Positions 7,309 to 11,303 of a stretch of 11,303 nucleotides of DNA are shown here, in pieces. The position numbers and the translations under genes were made by a program. This DNA comes from Muribaculaceae bacterium (GTDB taxonomy: Bacteria > Bacteroidota > Bacteroidia > Bacteroidales > Muribaculaceae). The DNA lies in NCBI GenBank assembly GCA_017619255.1, contig JAFZSS010000213.1:1-11303 (forward strand), written 5' to 3'. Within the stretch, counting starts at the first letter, position 1; every line of letters starts with the position of its first letter. The notes under the pieces were generated by a model, which was not told the origin of the DNA, ran no database searches, and was given only the letters and a program-made list of their open reading frames with translations.

Positions 7309-8772
7309 ATGTCAACACTCATGATTTTACAGCTCTGCATTGTGCTTGCAGCGTTGTGGCTGGGCTCCCGATACGGCAGTCTGGCGTTAGGAGCCATCTC
7401 GGGTATTGGCCTCGCCATTCTCGTGTTTGGCTTCGGAATGAAACCGGGCACACCGCCCACCGATGTGATTTACATCATCATTGCCGCCGTCACCTGCGCC
7501 GGTATCATGCAGGCCTCGGGCGGTATGGATTGGCTCATTCAGTTGGCCGAGAAGATGCTGCGTAAGCATCCTGACCGCATCACCTTTCTCGCTCCCTTGT
7601 GCACCTTCTTCCTGACGGTGCTCGTTGGCACGGGCCATGTGGTTTACACACTGATGCCCATCATCTGTGATATCGCCATAAAGAAGGGCATCCGTCCTGA
7701 GCGTCCTTGCGGTATCGCCAGCATCGCGTCACAGATTGGTATCACTTGTTCACCCATCGCCGCCGCTGTGGTTGCCTTTATTACCATTTCGGGAGCCAAT
7801 GGTTACAATGTGTCTATTCCGCAAGTGCTCATGGTGACGATTCCTGCTTGTCTGTTAGGTATCATCATTGCTTCGATTGCCTCCTACAAGCGTGGCAAGG
7901 ATCTGGACAAGGATCCCGAGTTCCAGAAGAAAATCGCCGATCCCGCACAGCGTGAATATATCTACGGCAGCACCGCCACCACCCTTGACAAGAAGATTGC
8001 CCCCGAGAGCAAACGCGCGGTGTATATTTTCTTCGGAGCCCTGCTGATCATCGTATTCTTTGCCATCTTCCAGGACCTGTTGCCCGCCTATGACGGCGTG
8101 AAGGCCATAAAAGATGCTCCAGAAGTGAAACTTTTGGGGTCACATGTGACAATAACTGCCGAACAGCTGGCGAAACTGGGTGTCAACCATGAGGGCGTGA
8201 CCGAAACGATCACCAGCCCCTTGAAAATGAATATCGTCATCCAGATTGTGATGATTACTGCGGCGGCCTTGATGATTATCTTCTGCAAGGCGTCGCCCAA
8301 GAAGGCCATCGCGGGTCCCGTTTGGCAGAGCGGTATGGTGGCTGTGGTCGCCATCTATGGTATCGCGTGGCTGGCTGACACTTATTTTGCCAACTACCTG
8401 CCGCAGATTCAGGAGATGCTATCGGGCATGGTAGAGAAGTATCCGTGGTCGATTGCCTTTGCCTTCTTCCTCGTGTCGGTGCTCGTCAACTCTCAGGGAG
8501 CTGTGGTCGTTGCCATGTTGCCGTTGGCTTACAAGTTGGGCATTGACGGCTGGATTCTCTTGGGTGTGCTCCCGTCGGTTTACGGCTACTTCTTCATCCC
8601 CAACTACCCGTCGGATATTGCCACCGTGAACTTCGACAGAACAGGCACTACAGTCATAGGCAAGTACCTGTTGAACCACTCGTTCATGATGCCTGGCTTA
8701 GTGCACACCATCGTTGCCTGTGTTGCCGGTTACCTCATCGCCTTCCTCTACCACTCCATGGGCTGGATCTAA
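7309..8772 (+). CDS. dcuB: Anaerobic C4-dicarboxylate transporter, DcuA/DcuB family
   Basis: This 487-residue polytopic inner-membrane protein exchanges or takes up C4-dicarboxylates (fumarate, succinate, malate, aspartate) in anaerobic metabolism. Family hallmarks are clear: an N-terminal helix with GSRYGSLALGAISG (19-32), GMKPGTPPTDV (43-53), QASGGMDWLIQLAEKMLR (68-85), VGTGHVVYTLMPI (106-118), RPERPCGIASIASQIG (129-144) and the C-terminal GTTVIGKYLLNHSFMMPGL. The GTGHVVYT segment resembles E. coli DcuB more than DcuA, hence the symbol; function as DcuA cannot be excluded. It is about 40 residues longer than E. coli DcuB, largely through a hydrophilic insert near 258-305. The last 17 codons are the source of two copied fragments further downstream (9909-9959 and 11096-11146). 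It is probably cotranscribed with the porin gene. Confidence 0.93.
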   Translation: MSTLMILQLCIVLAALWLGSRYGSLALGAISGIGLAILVFGFGMKPGTPPTDVIYIIIAAVTCAGIMQASGGMDWLIQLAEKMLRKHPDRITFLAPLCTFFLTVLVGTGHVVYTLMPIICDIAIKKGIRPERPCGIASIASQIGITCSPIAAAVVAFITISGANGYNVSIPQVLMVTIPACLLGIIIASIASYKRGKDLDKDPEFQKKIADPAQREYIYGSTATTLDKKIAPESKRAVYIFFGALLIIVFFAIFQDLLPAYDGVKAIKDAPEVKLLGSHVTITAEQLAKLGVNHEGVTETITSPLKMNIVIQIVMITAAALMIIFCKASPKKAIAGPVWQSGMVAVVAIYGIAWLADTYFANYLPQIQEMLSGMVEKYPWSIAFAFFLVSVLVNSQGAVVVAMLPLAYKLGIDGWILLGVLPSVYGYFFIPNYPSDIATVNFDRTGTTVIGKYLLNHSFMMPGLVHTIVACVAGYLIAFLYHSMGWI

Positions 8773-8784
8773 CTCATGATATCA

Positions 8785-8816
8785 CCTCGCCTCAATGGTG
8801 AGTCGTTGAGGCGAGG
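8785..8816 (+). terminator. Perfect 11-bp hairpin between dcuB and the first dockerin-FGE gene
   Basis: CCTCGCCTCAA (8785-8795) and TTGAGGCGAGG (8806-8816) pair perfectly around a 10-base loop. Only a weak T stretch (ATAGTTT) follows, so it may be a leaky terminator, an RNA-processing or stability element, or an attenuator before the next gene. It begins 13 bases after the dcuB stop. An identical stem and loop occurs at 9972-10003. Confidence 0.55.
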
Positions 8817-8845
8817 ATAGTTTAACCTTATAATACAGAAGCGAT

Positions 8846-9868
8846 ATGAAACACAGATCTGTAATTCTTAGCCTATTTGCGCTCCTGTTGGCTTTGACTT
8901 GTTCATTCAATGCTGTTGCATCATCAACGACGATGCGTGGCGATGTGACCGGAAACAACGAGGTTGACATCAGCGATGTAACGGCCTTGATTGGTTATCT
9001 GCTCAATGGTGACGGCTCGTCGCTGAATCTCGCTAATGCCGATTGCACACTGAACGGCGAAATCGACATCAGCGATGTGACGGCCTTGATCGGTTACCTG
9101 CTCAACGGCACCTGGCCCGATGGACCCGGAGTGCAAACCTTTACCGTGAATGGTGTTACATTCAAGATGATTAAGGTCGAGGGCGGCACCTTCACCATGG
9201 GTGCTACACCCGAACAAGGCACCGAAGCCAGGGATAACGAGAAACCGGCTCACCAGGTGACCTTGACCAAGGATTACTTCATCGGTCAGACCGAGGTGAC
9301 TCAAGCCTTGTGGTTGGCCGTAATGGGCAGCAACCCCAGTTACTACATCGGCGAGAATGGTTATGGCTATGATTTGATGCGCCCTGTGGAAAAAGTCTCC
9401 TGGCTCGATTGTAAAGTGTTTATCACCAAGTTGAACGAGATGACAGGCAAGACCTTCCGCCTGCCTACCGAGGCCGAATGGGAGTTTGCAGCGCGCGGCG
9501 GCAACAATGGCCATGGTTACAAGTACTCAGGTAGCAACAATCTCGCCGAAGTCGCTTGGTACTGGTATTCCATCCCGTCTCAAACCTCGCATACAGTGGG
9601 CTTTGGTACTCAAACAGTGGCAACAAAGGCTCCCAACGAGTTGGGCCTCTATGACATGAGTGGCAATGTAGATGAATGGTGCGAGGATTGGTACGAACTT
9701 TACAGCAGTGAAGCACAGACCAATCCCACAGGACCGGCAACAGGTTATTTCCATGTTGTTCATGGTGGCACTTGGGCCAGCGAAGCCACCGTTTGCCGTG
9801 TCTCACATAGGGGAGGTAACTATCCTGACACTTATAATTCAAGCCTGGGCCTGCGACTGGCCATGTAG
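8846..9868 (+). CDS. Secreted dockerin plus FGE-sulfatase-fold protein, copy 1
   Basis: This 340-residue protein has a Sec signal peptide (cleavage near NAVA/S, residue 26). A dockerin-like domain follows at 31-88, with two calcium-loop repeats (DVTGNNEVDISD at 33-44 and DCTLNGEIDISD at 66-77), each followed by VTALIGYLLNG. An FGE-sulfatase (SUMF1) domain occupies about 98-340: GGTFTMG (113-119), TEVTQALWLAVMGSNPS, RLPTEAEWEFAARGG (205-219), GLYDMSGNVDEWCEDW and a C-terminal GGTW...CR...GLRLAM. In true formylglycine-generating enzymes two cysteines flank this last motif; here the first is Ser312 and only Cys317 remains. Sulfatase activation is therefore unlikely, and binding through the C-type-lectin-like fold is more plausible. 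The dockerin suggests attachment to a cohesin partner, none of which is in the window. No TAnnTTTG box precedes it; it may be read from the dcuB transcript. Confidence 0.9.
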   Translation: MKHRSVILSLFALLLALTCSFNAVASSTTMRGDVTGNNEVDISDVTALIGYLLNGDGSSLNLANADCTLNGEIDISDVTALIGYLLNGTWPDGPGVQTFTVNGVTFKMIKVEGGTFTMGATPEQGTEARDNEKPAHQVTLTKDYFIGQTEVTQALWLAVMGSNPSYYIGENGYGYDLMRPVEKVSWLDCKVFITKLNEMTGKTFRLPTEAEWEFAARGGNNGHGYKYSGSNNLAEVAWYWYSIPSQTSHTVGFGTQTVATKAPNELGLYDMSGNVDEWCEDWYELYSSEAQTNPTGPATGYFHVVHGGTWASEATVCRVSHRGGNYPDTYNSSLGLRLAM

Positions 9869-9908
9869 TTCGAAGAGCAACGATTGAGCAAAGCCATGCG
9901 AGCGATTA

Positions 9909-9959
9909 ATCGCCGGCAGGCTCATTACATCTTTCTACCACAGCATGGGCTGGATCTAA
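9909..9959 (+). pseudogene. Fragment of dcuB 3' end, copy 1
   Basis: In one frame these 17 codons read IAGRLITSFYHSMGWI and stop, matching the last 16 residues of the dcuB product (VAGYLIAFLYHSMGWI) at 11 of 16 positions, with the stop codon at the same place. It has no start codon in frame and lies out of frame with the preceding gene, so it is a non-coding remnant. It marks the end of tandem unit 1. Confidence 0.85.
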
Positions 9960-9971
9960 CCCAAGATATCG

Positions 9972-10003
9972 CCTCGCCTCAATGGTGAGTCGTTGAGGCG
10001 AGG
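9972..10003 (+). terminator. Perfect 11-bp hairpin before the second dockerin-FGE gene
   Basis: Stem CCTCGCCTCAA/TTGAGGCGAGG with loop TGGTGAGTCG is identical to the hairpin at 8785-8816, while flanking bases have changed (CATGATATCA against CAAGATATCG). It is followed by ATTGTTT, again a weak T stretch. Preservation of stem and loop between units hints at a working RNA element. Confidence 0.55.
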
Positions 10004-10032
10004 ATTGTTTAACCTTATAATACAGAAGCGAT

Positions 10033-11055
10033 ATGAAACACAGATCTGTAATTTTTAGATTATTTGCGCTCCTGTTGGCTATGACTTGTTCATTCAATGC
10101 CGTTGCAGCATCAACGACGGTGCGTGGCGATGTGACCGGAAACAACCAGGTTGACATCAGCGATGTAACGGCTTTGATCGGTTATCTGCTCAATGGAGAT
10201 GGCTCGTCGCTGAATCTCGCTAATGCCGATTGCACGCTGAACGGCGAAATCGACATCAGCGATGTGACGGCCTTGATCGGTTACCTGCTCAACGGCACCT
10301 GGCCCGATGGCCCCGGAGTGCAAACCTTCACTGTGAATGGCGTTACATTCAAGATGATTAAGGTCGAGGGCGGCACTTTCACCATGGGCGCTACACCTGA
10401 ACAAGGCAGCGATCCCAGGGATGATGAGAAACCAGCCCATCAGGTGACCTTGACCGAGGATTTTTACATCGGTGAGACCGAGGTGACTCAAGCCCTGTGG
10501 CTGGCTGTGATGGGCAGTAACCCCAGTTACTTTGTCGGCGAGAATGGTTATGGCGATGATTTGATGCGCCCTGTGGATTTGGTCTCCTGGAACCATTGTC
10601 AAGTGTTTATCACCAAGTTGAACGAGATGACAGGCAAGACCTTCCGCCTGCCCACCGAGGCCGAATGGGAGTTTGCAGCGCGTGGCGGCAACAAGAGCCT
10701 AGGTTACAAGTACGCAGGTAGCAACAATCTCGCCGAAGTCGCTTGGTACTGGTATTCCCTCCCGACACAAACCCCGAACACAGTGGGCTATGGTACCCAT
10801 ACGGTGGCCACCAAGGCTCCCAACGAATTGGGCCTTTATGACATGAGCGGCAATGTAACTGAGTGGTGCCAGGATTGGTACAGCCTCTACAGCAGTGAAC
10901 CACAGACCAATCCCACAGGACCGGCAACGGGTACTTACCTTGTTGTTCATGGTGGCGCTTGGGGCAACCAAGCCACTAATTGCCGTGTCTCATATAGGGG
11001 AGGCAACTATCCTGACACTAAGTATTCAAGTCTGGGCCTGCGACTGGCCATGTAG
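10033..11055 (+). CDS. Secreted dockerin plus FGE-sulfatase-fold protein, copy 2
   Basis: This paralogue is also 340 residues and by my count is identical to copy 1 at 293 positions (86%). The signal peptide (1-26) and dockerin (31-96) are nearly unchanged; the dockerin differs only at residue 39 (Glu to Gln). The FGE-fold domain differs at about 41 positions, clustered in segments 126-148, 167-190, 221-228, 243-256, 276-290 and 301-331, which are loop-like in this fold. Framework motifs such as RLPTEAEWEFAARGG and GLRLAM are untouched. At the position of the first catalytic cysteine of real FGEs it has Asn312, and it keeps Cys317, so it too should lack sulfatase-activating activity. In the last 41 codons there are 11 replacements against 3 silent changes. 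The likely role is secreted ligand binding with a different specificity from copy 1. Confidence 0.9.
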   Translation: MKHRSVIFRLFALLLAMTCSFNAVAASTTVRGDVTGNNQVDISDVTALIGYLLNGDGSSLNLANADCTLNGEIDISDVTALIGYLLNGTWPDGPGVQTFTVNGVTFKMIKVEGGTFTMGATPEQGSDPRDDEKPAHQVTLTEDFYIGETEVTQALWLAVMGSNPSYFVGENGYGDDLMRPVDLVSWNHCQVFITKLNEMTGKTFRLPTEAEWEFAARGGNKSLGYKYAGSNNLAEVAWYWYSLPTQTPNTVGYGTHTVATKAPNELGLYDMSGNVTEWCQDWYSLYSSEPQTNPTGPATGTYLVVHGGAWGNQATNCRVSYRGGNYPDTKYSSLGLRLAM

Positions 11056-11095
11056 TTTGAAGAACAGCGATTGAGCAAAGCCGTGCGAGGGATTC

Positions 11096-11146
11096 ATCGC
11101 CGGCAGGCTCATTACATCTTTCTACCACTCCATGGGCTGGGTATAA
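11096..11146 (+). pseudogene. Fragment of dcuB 3' end, copy 2
   Basis: These 17 codons read IAGRLITSFYHSMGWV and stop, the same remnant as at 9909-9959 and exactly 1187 bases later. It differs from the first remnant by TCC for AGC at the Ser codon (as in dcuB itself) and by Val for the final Ile. It closes the tandem block. Confidence 0.85.
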
Positions 11147-11185
11147 GGCAAGACACATTTTTGAACAATAAACCACTCTATAACC

Positions 11186-11221
11186 AATTGCACGGGGCCA
11201 TCACCGACCCCGTGCAATTTT
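11186..11221 (+). terminator. Intrinsic terminator after the tandem block
   Basis: AATTGCACGGGG (11186-11197) pairs with CCCCGTGCAATT (11208-11219) in a perfect 12-bp stem around a 10-base loop, ending in TTTT (11218-11221). It lies 130 bases after the second dockerin-FGE gene and would end transcripts from that gene or from the whole porin-dcuB-dockerin run. I see no gene in the remaining bases to the window end. Confidence 0.85.
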
Positions 11222-11303
11222 CACTATTAAGCCTTTAATATGGTAATCTTCTCAGTTGGTTAAGTATCCGCTCGATGATCGTTTAAAAGTGACGGGGAGG
11301 GTG

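Larger units (their letters stand above)
8773..9959 (+). repeat. Tandem repeat unit 1 (1187 bp)
   Basis: The sequence from the end of dcuB onward repeats with a constant offset of 1187 bases and no net insertion or deletion. Matching landmarks are dcuB stop 8772 to fragment stop 9959 to fragment stop 11146, hairpin 8785 to 9972, start codon 8846 to 10033, and gene stop 9868 to 11055. This unit contains a hairpin, the first dockerin-FGE gene and a fragment of the dcuB 3' end. Confidence 0.95.
9960..11146 (+). repeat. Tandem repeat unit 2 (1187 bp)
   Basis: This is the second copy of the 1187-bp unit, in the same orientation and directly adjoining unit 1. It holds the same order of hairpin, dockerin-FGE gene and dcuB 3' fragment. 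Unique sequence resumes straight after the fragment's stop codon, where no third hairpin or gene copy follows. Confidence 0.95.

Noticed and set aside
9902..9913. 12-base palindrome GCGATTAATCGC after the first dockerin-FGE gene, considered as a DGR-type downstream structure or recombination site
   Set aside because: The matching position after copy 2 (near 11089-11100) has lost the symmetry, so it is not a shared element of the repeat unit.
8722..11146. Insertion sequence or transposon as the cause of the tandem block
   Set aside because: No transposase, terminal inverted repeats or short target duplications flank the units; only the dcuB 3' ends repeat.
11245..11303. Possible start of a tRNA gene (a CTCAGTTGGTTAAG stretch resembling a tRNA D-arm)
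   Set aside because: No clean acceptor or anticodon stem can be drawn and the window ends before any T-arm; the likeness is short and probably chance.

Overview
The window looks like a chromosomal segment from the Bacteroidales, probably a Prevotella- or Muribaculaceae-like gut organism. This is inferred from several independent signs. Upstream regions carry the Bacteroidetes promoter hallmark TAnnTTTG (four good -7 boxes, all but one reading TACCTTTG). The gene families are typical of the phylum: DUF4954, GH125, a Porin_O_P-type porin, and dockerin-like repeats joined to FGE-sulfatase domains. Start codons lack strong Shine-Dalgarno sequences. Base composition is close to 50% GC in genes, with AT-rich intergenic DNA.

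Layout. Minus strand: a DUF4954 left-handed beta-helix protein cut by the window edge (1-1132), preceded by a secreted GH125 exo-alpha-mannosidase (1352-2815). Each has its own promoter and a likely terminator hairpin lies between them. Plus strand: a secreted protein of unknown function with two globular domains joined by a long charged helix (2995-4233), then a GH13 alpha-amylase-type lipoprotein (4348-5703) closed by a strong intrinsic terminator. A 363-base gene-free region follows (5767-6129). It holds two promoter boxes with two terminator-like hairpins between them, so it may encode a small RNA of about 150 nt or a regulated leader; it also contains an 80-base run without a single C. 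Next come an outer-membrane porin (6130-7254) and a DcuA/DcuB-family C4-dicarboxylate transporter (7309-8772), which look like one operon moving dicarboxylates across both membranes.

The most unusual part is 8773-11146: an exact-period (1187 bp) tandem duplication. Each unit contains a perfect 11-bp hairpin, a secreted dockerin plus FGE-sulfatase-fold protein of 340 residues, and a terminal 17-codon copy of the 3' end of the dcuB-like gene. The two proteins are almost identical in signal peptide and dockerin but differ at about 40 positions in the FGE-like domain. In the last 41 codons amino-acid changes outnumber silent ones 11 to 3 and fall at codon positions 1 and 2. That is the fold and codon pattern seen in targets of diversity-generating retroelements, although no reverse transcriptase or template repeat is visible here. 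A strong terminator (11186-11221) ends the block.

The genes do not form one pathway. The glycosidases point to glycan use, the porin/Dcu pair to anaerobic succinate/fumarate exchange, and the duplicated dockerin proteins to diversified binding outside the cytoplasm.
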